Source: SZUA-287 sp036397975
GTDB taxonomy: Bacteria; Bacteroidota; Ignavibacteria; UBA10030; UBA6906
Length of the DNA: 22,552 nt
Direction: 5' to 3'
NCBI GenBank assembly: GCA_036397975.1
Contig: DASWHW010000078.1
Location: 1 to 22,552, forward strand
The notes below the pieces were generated by a model. The model searched no databases. It saw only the letters and a program-made list of their open reading frames with translations, and was not told where the DNA came from. Below are positions 1-8,063 of this stretch, piece after piece (the stretch's first letter is position 1; each line of letters starts with the position of its first letter). The position numbers and the translations under genes are program-made.

Positions 1-105
1 TGTCGAACGAATCTACCAAAGCTTCATGTCACAGTCAAGTAACTCGCCAGATTTTCTTACCGTTTTTCCGAAGGAATAATTAGGCTTTTTTCGGCTATTC
101 TGCTT

Positions 106-1125
106 TCAAGTACCCAATTTGTCGACTCCAATTCCCGAACCAGAGGATGGCATCATTCTGCCATCCTGAAGAGTGGCTCCGCGAAAAACATCGTTAGAAA
201 TCAATGCAGCGCCATCCAGGTCTGTCCAGTCTACCAGAGGCGAAAGTTGTGCAGCAGCAGAAATCGCACAGGAAGTCTCTGTCATGCATCCAATCATGAC
301 CTTGAGTCCCAACGAGCGGGCAAGGAGTATCATCTTATGCGCCTCCCGCATGCCTGTGCATTTCATTAGCTTGATATTCACTCCGTGGAATCCATCGGTG
401 ATTTCAGTGATATCTGATAAACGAACCGCACTCTCATCTGCAACAAGGGGCAGCGGGCTCCTCTCTTTCAACCACTTCATCTCAACAAGCTGTGTTTTGG
501 GCATCGGCTGCTCGACAAGCTCGACGTTCTTTGAGGCCAGCCATTCAATTATCTTCAACGCAGCTGAGCGGTCGGTCCAACCCTGATTTGCATCGACGCG
601 AATCGGCTTGTCCGTCACGTCCCGAATCGCATCGATCATCTCCTTATCATTCTGACCGCCGAGCTTTACCTTGAGAACTCTGTAAGCTCCTGCCTCTTCT
701 GTTTTCCTGCGAACAACTTTGGGTGCGTCAATCCCAATCGTGAATGAGGTGTAAGGAATTTCATTGAGGTCAAGTCCCCAGATTCTGTACCACGGCTGAT
801 CCAGCTTTTTGCCAACCCAGTCGTGAAGGGCGATATCTACTGCGGCCTTTGCAGCGTGATTGCCAGGTTCCAATGAGTCGATATCGCCGAGAATACGTTC
901 CAGAAGGAAGGGCGATTCATACTTCTCAATATGAACTTTTGAAAGAAATCGAGAGGCGCTCTCATGGCTCTCTCCGAGATATGGAGGCATCGAAGCCTCA
1001 CCGTATCCGACAATCCCCTCATGTTCGATGGTAGCGAGCATAACCGGTGTTGTTGAGCGTGAAGATGTGGCAATTGTAAAGGCGTGTTTCAGTGAAAGGG
1101 TGTATGGCGAGAATGTAAGCTTCAT
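106..1125 (-). CDS. L-Ala-D/L-Glu (dipeptide) epimerase, enolase superfamily
   Basis: This is a cytoplasmic enzyme of the muconate-lactonizing/dipeptide-epimerase branch of the enolase superfamily. It is predicted to interconvert L-Ala-D-Glu and L-Ala-L-Glu from murein peptides. The 339 residues match the usual length. The acid/base lysine motif KVK is at 152-154. The Mg2+ ligands fit D178 (VDAN), E205 (VEQP) and D230 (ADES), and the second catalytic lysine is K252 (VNIKLMK). A D-x-D pair at 302-304 (TDLDG) matches the motif that holds the dipeptide amino group in the L-Ala-D/L-Glu epimerases (YkfB, YcjG), which favours this over other superfamily members. The ATG start lacks a purine-rich ribosome site. 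The gene lies 45 bases after the NlpC/P60 gene and is probably co-transcribed with it. Exact dipeptide specificity is inferred. Confidence 0.9.
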   Translation of the reverse strand: MKLTFSPYTLSLKHAFTIATSSRSTTPVMLATIEHEGIVGYGEASMPPYLGESHESASRFLSKVHIEKYESPFLLERILGDIDSLEPGNHAAKAAVDIALHDWVGKKLDQPWYRIWGLDLNEIPYTSFTIGIDAPKVVRRKTEEAGAYRVLKVKLGGQNDKEMIDAIRDVTDKPIRVDANQGWTDRSAALKIIEWLASKNVELVEQPMPKTQLVEMKWLKERSPLPLVADESAVRLSDITEITDGFHGVNIKLMKCTGMREAHKMILLARSLGLKVMIGCMTETSCAISAAAQLSPLVDWTDLDGAALISNDVFRGATLQDGRMMPSSGSGIGVDKLGT

Positions 1126-1170
1126 CGAAGAGAAAATGGAACAGCGAGGTGAGAGTGGATTATCAAGTTT

Positions 1171-2388
1171 CTATAGTTCCCTCTTGTAAAGAGGGGTTTC
1201 GGCAAACCGCTTTATGCCGACGTTCTTCCCTGCACCGATGATTCTCCGGGCGCTCAGCAGCGATCTTGTTCTGTATTCACTGTACAGAGGATCGGCAGGA
1301 TCGAAACTGTTAATGTGGACATCACCCGATTCATGAATGAACTTCTTGTCGGATAAGTAAATTCCTACGTGAGTTACACGGCGCGGCCGATCTGATGTCG
1401 CGTTGGCCCCGAAGAAAACCAAGTCTCCGACCTGCAGACGACTATAGTCATCGTCGATCTCAATTGGCTCGCCCACAAGCTCCTGCTGATTCGCATCCCG
1501 TGGGAGCAAGACGCCGTTCAAGAAAAAGATAGTCTTCGTATACCCTGAACAATCCATCCCTTTCACCGAGGTTCCGCCCCAGAGGTAGGGAACACCCGTG
1601 AACCTTTTCGCTGTCTGCACTATCGAAGAGGGGGTATCCTTCGCATGCAAGAGCCATTCATCAAAAGGCATCCCTTCCTCACTCCTGATAAACGCCTCCC
1701 TCCCATCGGGGTAAGCAACCTTCACATGTTTGTCGCTTTCTTCCACCACAGCAAAAATATCGCCGGCAACAATGTCGCTGACAACTTCATCAGATGAAAT
1801 CTTCGAGCTGGTAGAGACACTGTACGATGCGGTGATAATAACTTTTGGCCGGTCAATCCAGTCCTGATACCCCGCGGGATCAAACGCTTCAATCTTGTCG
1901 TCCGTCCAGCCAAGGTATTCTTCGGGAGTTTGGACATACAACCAGCCGCGCTCACGCTTCAGAATTCGGAGAGGTGTTCCGAGGAGAACCTGCGTTGCAA
2001 GTTCTTCGGAGTGACCCGGTTTTGTTCTGATGTTCGCTACACTTACACTGGCAACACCAAAAACTTTTCCCTGGAGTGAAGCGTGCGGGAGTGTCACAAG
2101 AGAGTCAACGATGTCGTATTGGGTCTTCTCTTTGAGGAAAGTCATGAGCTGGTCTCGAAGTTCAACGCTATGTATCTCACCGCTGAGAACCAGCTTTGCA
2201 CCGTCAAGATGCCCTGCCACATTGAAAACCCGGGTGCGTTTATCAGGCGCGAATTGTTGCTTCGCCTCCCTCAAGAGTGCATCAACCATCGCCGTCTCTC
2301 CAGCACAACCCGTGAGAATCGCAGATACTGCAGTAACGAAGCAATACACGCATACGAGGTAGTGATGTTTGTTCAGAGGATTGATCAT
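1171..2388 (-). CDS. NlpC/P60 endopeptidase lipoprotein with SH3-type domains (YkfC-like)
   Basis: This is a predicted cell-wall cysteine peptidase that would cut the gamma-D-Glu-diaminoacid bond of murein peptides, as YkfC-type NlpC/P60 enzymes do. I start it at the ATG at 2388 (405 residues), because the longer frame from 2424 would begin inside a hairpin. The start is followed by a hydrophobic stretch and a lipobox LTGC with Cys28, so the protein should be lipid-anchored in the envelope. Residues about 50-105 are unassigned and faintly BON-like. About 108-170 and 183-240 look like two SH3b domains. The catalytic domain is 255-385, with C280 in MDCSG, H340 in VTHVG and H352 in FIHESG as the likely triad. 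Domain order matches YkfC. The neighbouring dipeptide epimerase supports a role in murein peptide use. Substrate is inferred. Confidence 0.88.
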   Translation of the reverse strand: MINPLNKHHYLVCVYCFVTAVSAILTGCAGETAMVDALLREAKQQFAPDKRTRVFNVAGHLDGAKLVLSGEIHSVELRDQLMTFLKEKTQYDIVDSLVTLPHASLQGKVFGVASVSVANIRTKPGHSEELATQVLLGTPLRILKRERGWLYVQTPEEYLGWTDDKIEAFDPAGYQDWIDRPKVIITASYSVSTSSKISSDEVVSDIVAGDIFAVVEESDKHVKVAYPDGREAFIRSEEGMPFDEWLLHAKDTPSSIVQTAKRFTGVPYLWGGTSVKGMDCSGYTKTIFFLNGVLLPRDANQQELVGEPIEIDDDYSRLQVGDLVFFGANATSDRPRRVTHVGIYLSDKKFIHESGDVHINSFDPADPLYSEYRTRSLLSARRIIGAGKNVGIKRFAETPLYKREL

Positions 2389-2407
2389 CGCGGTTACGGT
2401 ATTGTAC

Positions 2408-2438
2408 GCGACGGAGTCCGGCAAACAAACTCCGTCGC
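2408..2438 (-). terminator. Intergenic hairpin, possible terminator or attenuator
   Basis: A perfect 10-bp inverted repeat (GCGACGGAGT paired with ACTCCGTCGC, 11-base loop) fills the gap between the M20 peptidase stop and the NlpC/P60 start. There is no T run after it on the minus strand, so it is not a classical rho-independent terminator. It may be an inefficient terminator, an mRNA-stabilising stem for the upstream gene, or a transcription brake. Its position argues against starting the downstream gene at 2424. Confidence 0.5.
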
Positions 2439-2445
2439 ACGAGGA

Positions 2446-3825
2446 TTACTTGCTGTTCATAAAGCTTGGTAGCTCTGCAAAAAAGTGAGTGGATGTCCTG
2501 ATCCCACCGAAGAAGTTGTTGAGATTGATATGCTCATCCGGTGCGTGAGCGTTTTCGTCAGGAAGTCCGAACCCAAGAAGAACTGTGTCCAATCCGAGTA
2601 GTTGTTTGAATTGCGTCACGATTGGAATTGACCCACCTTCACGCTGGTAGAGTGGTTTCTTTCCGAATCCCTTTTCAAGAGCTGCGATCGCAGCCTGCAC
2701 TCCAGGGCTATCGATCGGAGTGATTGCTGCCTCACCACCATGGAGGTCACGGATAGTCACCTGCACCGTCTTCGGAGCGATCTTCTTAATATATTTCTCC
2801 ACGAGTTTTCCGATCTTTGCCGACTTCTGATCGGGAACAAGTCGCATCGAGATTTTTGCGGAAGCACGGGACGGCAATACCGTCTTCGCGCCCTCGCCGA
2901 TAAATCCTCCCCAGATGCCGTTGCACTCGAGCGTCGGCCTTGCCCAGACTCGCTCCAGGCTTGTAAAACCTTTTTCGCCATACAACTGCTTCACGCCAAG
3001 GTCCTTCGCATATTTCTTATCGCTCCAGGGAAGTTTCTTGTATGCGGCACGTTCTTTTTTTGTGAGTGGCCGAACATCCTTGTAGAAACCCGGTATCGTG
3101 ATCTTGCCGTTTTTGTCATGGAGTTGGGCAATGATCTCTGCCAGCGCCTGAATCGGATTATGAACTGATCCGCCAAATGATCCCGAATGAAGATCACGAT
3201 TGGGACCAACGAGATCAATCTGCAAGTACGAAAGTCCGCGCAAACCATAACAAATGGAAGGTACATCTTTGGCAAACATCGATGAGTCAGAAATGAGCAC
3301 TAGATCAGATTTGAGCAATTCCTTATTGCTTTCAACGAATTCATCAAGATGTGTGCTGCCTATTTCTTCTTCTCCTTCAATGAGAAGCTTCAGGTTAATG
3401 GGGAGCTCGCCCGTATTTTTGAGAAAAGCTTCGATGCTCTTGAAGTGAATGAACACCTGTCCCTTGTCATCCGCAGATCCACGAGCATACAAATTTTCGC
3501 CCCGAATCGTCGCTTCAAACGGAGGCGAAGTCCAGAGGTCAAGTGGTTCCGGCGGCTGCACGTCGTAATGCCCATAGAGCAAAACGGTTGGCTTGCCGGG
3601 GGCGTTCAGCCAATCTGCATAGACAACAGAATGGCCGGGAGTGGGATAAATCCGAACATTTTGCAGCCCGATCGTTTGCATGTGGTTGGCAACCCAATGT
3701 GAGCAGCGATCCATATCGCTCTTGTTTTGTGGATTGGTACTAACACTCGGGATCGCAAGGAAATCTTTGAGTTCTGAAAGGTATCGATCTTTGTTTTGAT
3801 CGATATAGGAAAGTACATTATCCAT
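2446..3825 (-). CDS. M20 family metallo-dipeptidase
   Basis: This is a cytoplasmic di-zinc dipeptidase of peptidase family M20 (carnosinase/CNDP-like group), 459 residues from the chosen ATG. That start has a clean AGGAG site 7 bases upstream; the longer frame from 3906 has none. Metal and catalytic residues visible are H86 and D88 (YGHYDV), D119 or D120 (GSADDKG), the E152-E154 cluster (EGEEEIGS), and a late His in the HAPDEH motif. The lid-domain signature LHSGSFGG is present. No signal peptide is seen. It is the first gene of a minus-strand group with a murein-peptide endopeptidase and a dipeptide epimerase, so it may hydrolyse L-Ala-L-Glu among other dipeptides. That substrate is inference; M20 dipeptidases are often broad. 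Confidence 0.92.
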   Translation of the reverse strand: MDNVLSYIDQNKDRYLSELKDFLAIPSVSTNPQNKSDMDRCSHWVANHMQTIGLQNVRIYPTPGHSVVYADWLNAPGKPTVLLYGHYDVQPPEPLDLWTSPPFEATIRGENLYARGSADDKGQVFIHFKSIEAFLKNTGELPINLKLLIEGEEEIGSTHLDEFVESNKELLKSDLVLISDSSMFAKDVPSICYGLRGLSYLQIDLVGPNRDLHSGSFGGSVHNPIQALAEIIAQLHDKNGKITIPGFYKDVRPLTKKERAAYKKLPWSDKKYAKDLGVKQLYGEKGFTSLERVWARPTLECNGIWGGFIGEGAKTVLPSRASAKISMRLVPDQKSAKIGKLVEKYIKKIAPKTVQVTIRDLHGGEAAITPIDSPGVQAAIAALEKGFGKKPLYQREGGSIPIVTQFKQLLGLDTVLLGFGLPDENAHAPDEHINLNNFFGGIRTSTHFFAELPSFMNSK

Positions 3826-3930
3826 TGTATTACTCCTGCTTGAGAAAGAAATGCCAAAAGAAGTGTGTCGCGCGCTCAAGTTAAATAAAAGTAGATAGAA
3901 GGGCAATCAATCGAGTCGCCTGTGGAACGG

Positions 3931-3959
3931 TTGCGAATCAAGCCTCAATTGAATATTGT
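3931..3959 (+). promoter_or_regulatory. Possible sigma70-like promoter for the hydrolase/epimerase pair
   Basis: TTGCGA (3931-3936) and TATTGT (3954-3959) are separated by 17 bases, each matching the consensus at 4 of 6 positions. Transcription would start near 3966, downstream of the first in-frame ATG (3960). This supports ATG 3999 as the real hydrolase start. The box lies in the 173-base divergent intergenic region; I find no convincing box for the minus-strand peptidase gene there. Confidence 0.35.
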
Positions 3960-3998
3960 ATGAGCATTCATTCATCACTCAGAACCCAGGTTGCTCCT

Positions 3999-4802
3999 AT
4001 GATATTATCTTTGGCAGATGGAAATATTACCTATGTAGACCGTGGTGATTCAACTGCAACACCGGTGATTTTTCTTCATGGTTTTCCGTTCAATCACACT
4101 ATGTGGAAATTGCAGATCGAGGTGGTCTCCCGGCACTATCGCGCGATCGCGTACGATATACGCGGACATGGCGACAGCACGGTAGGCGATGGTCAATTCA
4201 CAATCGAACAGCACGTTGATGATCTGATTGCTCTTCTCGATCATCTCAAGCTCCATAAGGTCATTATTGTCGGTCTTTCGATGGGTGGGTACATCACGCT
4301 TCGCGCCCTCGAACGAAATCCGGAGCGATTCATGGGTGCTGTTCTTTGCGACACGCGGAGCGAAGCGGACTCCAACGAAGGAAAAGTAGGACGCGCAGCA
4401 GCTATGCGGGAGGTAAAAAAGAACGGTTCCATTCAGTTCGCCGATGGATTCGTTAAGAAGATCTTTGCGGAACAAAGCTTCGACAGAAACAAGGAGGCCG
4501 TTGAGAACATCCGTTCAATTATCGCACACACTCCACCTCTTTCCATTGCCGGTACCCTGCTGGCACTTGCCGCACGCACGGATACAACGCAGTCCCTCAG
4601 CGCAATCAAAGTACCGGTGTTGATACTTGTCGGCAAGCAGGATGCTCTCACTCCCCCATCCGCTGCACAAGCATTGCAGGAGCGCATCCCGGGGTCCGAG
4701 CTTCACATTGTTCCCGAAGCCGGTCACATGAGTAACCTGGAAAATCCGGAATTCTTTAATGAAAAACTCCTCTATTTTATAAAGCGACTCGTGACGCCCT
4801 GA
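3999..4802 (+). CDS. Alpha/beta hydrolase
   Basis: This is a cytoplasmic alpha/beta-fold hydrolase of the esterase/lactonase type, 267 residues from ATG 3999. The oxyanion region HGFP is at 27-30, the nucleophile elbow GLSMGG puts Ser94 at the catalytic position, the acid is D215 (GKQDALTP) and the base is H243 (EAGHMSN). The alternative start at 3960 would add 13 residues but has no ribosome site and probably lies upstream of the transcript start. The substrate cannot be told from sequence; 3-oxoadipate enol-lactonase-like and simple esterase members share this layout. Its stop overlaps the next start by one base (TGATG), so the two genes are probably translationally coupled. Confidence 0.9.
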   Translation: MILSLADGNITYVDRGDSTATPVIFLHGFPFNHTMWKLQIEVVSRHYRAIAYDIRGHGDSTVGDGQFTIEQHVDDLIALLDHLKLHKVIIVGLSMGGYITLRALERNPERFMGAVLCDTRSEADSNEGKVGRAAAMREVKKNGSIQFADGFVKKIFAEQSFDRNKEAVENIRSIIAHTPPLSIAGTLLALAARTDTTQSLSAIKVPVLILVGKQDALTPPSAAQALQERIPGSELHIVPEAGHMSNLENPEFFNEKLLYFIKRLVTP

Positions 4803-5782
4803 TGGTTAAGGCTCTTCTGACCGGAGGAACTGGATTTCTCGGATCGAATCTGGCCGAGGCACTTCTCCAACGCGGCTACCACGTTCGGATTCTTCGCCGG
4901 GCGTCTTCCGACACTCAGCTAATCAACCACCTGACGATTGAACACTCCATCGGGAATACCCGCGACATCGAATCTCTCGGCAAGGCTATGGTAGGCATCG
5001 ATCTTGTCTTCCACACAGCTGCAATGGTAACCTTCCTCAAGCAGCATCGCGATGAGCAATTGGAAGTGAATGTCGGAGGAACGAAGAACGTCGTGCAGGC
5101 ATGCCTGGTATCAGGCGTACGGCGCCTGATACATACAAGCTCCATAGCCGCTATCGGCTATCCCGAGCATGGCGAACTCGCCGACGAGCAGACACCTTAT
5201 AATTGGGAAGGAACTGGTGGGTATAAGTATTCCAAACACGCAGCCGAACAGGAAGTCTACGCTGGAATAAAGCGAGGATTGGACGCGGTCATCGTGAATC
5301 CTTCAGTGATTATTGGTGAACGGGACATACACTTTCACGGAGGACACCTTCTTCGTGCAGTAAAGAAAGGAATGACTCCCCTTTGTGTGAAAGGAGGAAT
5401 GAATATCGTCTATGTCGGTGATGTTGTGAATGGAGAAATTCTGGCCGCGGAGAGAGGAAAGAAGGGGGAGCGATATGTACTTGCCGGAGAAAATCTTACA
5501 CACAAGGATATCTTTCGTCGGACCGCAAGAATTGTTGGGGGAATTCCGGCAGTCGCACCTCTTCCGATTCCAGTGCTGAGATTTGCCGCGTTTTGTTTGG
5601 AAGGCGTTGCAAAGGTAACAGGCACGGAACCTCTCGTGTCTCGCGATCTCGTGGCCGGAGCAGGGAAATTCAATTGGTTCAGTTCTGAAAAAGCAATACG
5701 AGAACTCGGCTATTCCGTTACGCCGTTCGACACTACCATCCGGCGAGCATATCAGTGGTATGGTGAGCGAGGAATGCTCTAA
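4802..5782 (+). CDS. NAD(P)-dependent epimerase/dehydratase (extended SDR)
   Basis: This is an extended short-chain dehydrogenase/reductase of 326 residues. The Rossmann glycine motif G8-x-x-G11-x-x-G14 (GGTGFLGS) sits at the N terminus, the active-site serine is near 113-114 (HTSSIAA), and the catalytic YxxxK is Y141/K145. The pattern resembles dihydroflavonol-4-reductase-like and hopanoid-associated (HpnA-like) sugar epimerase families, but no neighbouring gene points to hopanoid, sugar-nucleotide or flavonoid chemistry, so the substrate is open. R31-R33 after the second strand hint at NADP use, which is weak evidence. It is translationally coupled to the alpha/beta hydrolase, suggesting that the two act on the same small-molecule route. 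Confidence 0.88.
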   Translation: MVKALLTGGTGFLGSNLAEALLQRGYHVRILRRASSDTQLINHLTIEHSIGNTRDIESLGKAMVGIDLVFHTAAMVTFLKQHRDEQLEVNVGGTKNVVQACLVSGVRRLIHTSSIAAIGYPEHGELADEQTPYNWEGTGGYKYSKHAAEQEVYAGIKRGLDAVIVNPSVIIGERDIHFHGGHLLRAVKKGMTPLCVKGGMNIVYVGDVVNGEILAAERGKKGERYVLAGENLTHKDIFRRTARIVGGIPAVAPLPIPVLRFAAFCLEGVAKVTGTEPLVSRDLVAGAGKFNWFSSEKAIRELGYSVTPFDTTIRRAYQWYGERGML

Positions 5783-5847
5783 ACTCACGGCATTGCTTCT
5801 TCCCCCATATTTCCTACTTTACAGCAAGACCAAACTCAGGAATCATG

Positions 5848-6276
5848 ATGCGCTGGCTATCAATCTGCCTTTTCTTTCTACCCTCCTGCACTTCATTCTT
5901 CTATCCCGAATACTCCGAAGAGGAATTACAGGCCATGCGACTTCCCGAACAGATCTATTTTGAGGATAGCCTGACTGTGTTCTTCTCAAAGCACGTGAAT
6001 GCTTTCGCGGACAGAGATCTCATGTGGTTTACTGTATTGAGACCCGGAGTGGTAGAGATGCGAATTAGTAATACTGAGACCGATTCTCTTGAAGGAATCT
6101 ATCATTTTGCATCGCAAGATATTCCGCTTCACACGCTGGCGTGCAGGGTAGAGAAGGAACGGCTCGTTAAATGCGTCCTCTTTGTCGATGGAAGAATGAA
6201 ATGTGCAAGGCTTTATCCGGCGTGGTACCCGTTACCTCAGCTTTGGAAAACTCAATTCACCATCGAATCGCCGTAG
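5848..6276 (+). CDS. Small orphan lipoprotein
   Basis: I do not recognise the family. The frame opens with two consecutive ATGs; the second (5848) has AGGA at a better distance and gives 142 residues. The N terminus is a short hydrophobic signal ending in a lipobox LPSC with Cys14, so the product is probably a lipid-anchored envelope protein. The mature part is about 128 residues, without repeats or membrane segments, and contains two further cysteines near residues 110 and 120 that could form a disulfide. It follows the epimerase gene by 65 bases and may share its transcript. It ends at a palindrome where it meets the convergent cstA gene. Confidence 0.65.
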   Translation: MRWLSICLFFLPSCTSFFYPEYSEEELQAMRLPEQIYFEDSLTVFFSKHVNAFADRDLMWFTVLRPGVVEMRISNTETDSLEGIYHFASQDIPLHTLACRVEKERLVKCVLFVDGRMKCARLYPAWYPLPQLWKTQFTIESP

Positions 6277-6286
6277 CGATCGCTAC
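6273..6286. repeat. Perfect 14-bp palindrome at a convergent gene junction
   Basis: GTAGCGATCGCTAC is self-complementary over all 14 bases and covers the lipoprotein stop codon, two bases before the cstA stop. As RNA it could form a 5-bp stem with a GATC loop on either strand. It lacks a T tract, so a terminator role is only a guess. Confidence 0.4.
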
Positions 6287-6288
6287 AA

Positions 6289-8043
6289 TCACTCCGATGC
6301 CAATCTTCCTCGCAGGCTATAGAAGTATTTGAACGTCAACACCACCACGCCAACTGCGAGAACGATCAAGAGAATGTCCGTCGAAGCGAGCAACCAATGG
6401 CGATCGGAGATGTATCGTTCCAGCAAGAATCCCAGCGACACGAGTGTTGTCAACACCATGAAGGCAGCGGGGAGAGCAGTAAACCACGCCTTCTTCCCCT
6501 TTTGCACGAACCACGCGGTCACAGCAATAAGCGCAAGTGCGGCCAGAAGTTGGTTCGCGGAACCGAAGACCGGCCAGATCGTCTGATACGCGTTACTAAA
6601 CGCAAGGATCATCATGAGTGCCACCGCAAGGAGACTATTGAATGTCCGACTTTTGAGGAATGCTGGAACCGTCGGAAGCAGAGCCTCCCACAGTTCTTCA
6701 AAAAGATATCGCTCCAAACGGATGAGCGTATCGATGGTGGTGATAACAAAACCCTCCAGAATCAAAATTCCGAAAAGAGTTCCATACAGCGGAGGAATGG
6801 AGAAGCCGTTGAACAGTGTTTTTCCAACGGCGAGGGCGAATGCAAGTGGAGCATTGCCGGGAAGGAACTCGCCATCCACCTGCGGCCATACGATCGCTTC
6901 GTACTCGACGAAACCGAGTCCCCCTACTATACTCAACGTAACGCAAAGACCAAGAACGGCTTCTAGCAGCATCCCACCATAACCGATCGGAAGCGCGTGT
7001 TTTTCCGAGGACAATTGTTTGGAAGTGGTTCCACTGGCGATGAGGCAATGAGCGCCGGAACACGCCCCGCAGGCAATCGTCACAAACAAAAATGGCCACG
7101 CCAGACCCAGTGCACGGAGCGCATCCCCCGAAAGATTAAATGCCGGCGCCTGAATGACGATGCCGTTCACGCCGCTTGCGATAATCCCGGCCATCATGGC
7201 AATCAGCCCAAGATATAAGAAATGCACATTGATAAAATCGCGGGGTTGGAGAATGATCCAGACGGGTACGCGTGCCGCAATGATCATGTAGACGCTGAGG
7301 ATCAGCATCCAAAGAAGGGGATCAAACGTCACCGGAAACTCAAAGCCAACCACAACGGAAACGACGCTGATCGCGATAGCCAGCGCACTCATGGCGAGCA
7401 CCCCGGCATTCTTTTTATAGAGCAAGTAGCCGATGAGGGGAGAAAACACTGTGATGATAACGACGGACGTGGATGCGATTCCACCCAGTTTTGCATAATG
7501 CTGCCCATCGGGCTTGATCTCCGTCCTGATGAGAGTCTGCTCACTTGTCATGTGAAGGCCCTCCAGGGCATACTCAGAAGTGAGGGCACGGGCGGCGAGG
7601 TCGAGAAAGGCGGCCGTGACGAGAATCCCCAGCAACAAGGCGAACGAGATAAAAAACACGAATCCTTTTTTTCCCAGCGTCTTCCGTGCTACCTCCGCGA
7701 TGGACTTTCCCCCTTCACGCGCACTGACGAAGAGAACGGAGAAATCATGCACCGCACCGATAAAAATCACGCCAAACACAATCCACAGCCAGGTAGGAAC
7801 GACGCCGTAATACAATGCGAGAGTCGGCCCCACAATCGGGCCTGCAGCTGCAATCGACGCATAATGATGCCCGAACAAAATCATCGGTTTGGTGGGAACG
7901 TAGTCAACCCCGTCATTGACGGTTGTTGCAGGTGTTGGCTTCGTCTCGTCAACACCAACCGACCGTGCAATGAAACGTCCGTACCAGCGGTAGCCGAGGA
8001 GAAGTGCGGCGACAGAGCCAATCATCACCAGAGCGATGTTCAT
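6289..8043 (-). CDS. cstA: CstA family carbon-starvation transporter
   Basis: This is an inner-membrane protein of the carbon-starvation CstA family, whose studied members take up pyruvate or peptides. The 584 residues are mostly hydrophobic, with roughly 15 or more membrane segments. Family features include the N-terminal RWYGRFI stretch, the conserved FGHHYASIAAAGPIVGP segment near residues 56-74, and HDFSVLF near 100. It is shorter than the E. coli protein (about 700 residues), like many non-enterobacterial members. GGGA lies about 9 bases before the ATG. The start is only 20 bases after yraN, so it may be the last gene of the long minus-strand run, although carbon-dependent regulation would need its own promoter, which I cannot see. 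The transported substrate is inferred from family only. Confidence 0.92.
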   Translation of the reverse strand: MNIALVMIGSVAALLLGYRWYGRFIARSVGVDETKPTPATTVNDGVDYVPTKPMILFGHHYASIAAAGPIVGPTLALYYGVVPTWLWIVFGVIFIGAVHDFSVLFVSAREGGKSIAEVARKTLGKKGFVFFISFALLLGILVTAAFLDLAARALTSEYALEGLHMTSEQTLIRTEIKPDGQHYAKLGGIASTSVVIITVFSPLIGYLLYKKNAGVLAMSALAIAISVVSVVVGFEFPVTFDPLLWMLILSVYMIIAARVPVWIILQPRDFINVHFLYLGLIAMMAGIIASGVNGIVIQAPAFNLSGDALRALGLAWPFLFVTIACGACSGAHCLIASGTTSKQLSSEKHALPIGYGGMLLEAVLGLCVTLSIVGGLGFVEYEAIVWPQVDGEFLPGNAPLAFALAVGKTLFNGFSIPPLYGTLFGILILEGFVITTIDTLIRLERYLFEELWEALLPTVPAFLKSRTFNSLLAVALMMILAFSNAYQTIWPVFGSANQLLAALALIAVTAWFVQKGKKAWFTALPAAFMVLTTLVSLGFLLERYISDRHWLLASTDILLIVLAVGVVVLTFKYFYSLRGRLASE

Positions 8044-8063
8044 GAAGTGTTCCCATCAAGTTA

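Noticed and set aside
68..94. CCGAA...TTCGG inverted repeat with T run beyond the epimerase gene end
   Set aside because: There are only five base pairs with a 17-base loop; this is too weak to call a terminator.
1179..1195. 7-bp hairpin (CCCTCTT/AAGAGGG) as terminator of the NlpC/P60 gene
   Set aside because: It lies inside the last codons, has a three-base loop and no T tract on the minus strand, and the next gene follows closely.
3960..3998. Upstream ATG extending the alpha/beta hydrolase by 13 residues
   Set aside because: There is no ribosome site, and it overlaps the likely -10 box and transcription start; the fold begins after ATG 3999.
5303..5788. Minus-strand open frame of 161 codons opposite the epimerase/dehydratase gene
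   Set aside because: It is antisense to a conserved SDR protein, and its cysteine-rich composition does not match any family.
6397..6966. Plus-strand open frame of 189 codons opposite the 3' part of cstA
   Set aside because: It has polar, low-quality composition and no start signal, and is antisense to conserved transporter sequence.
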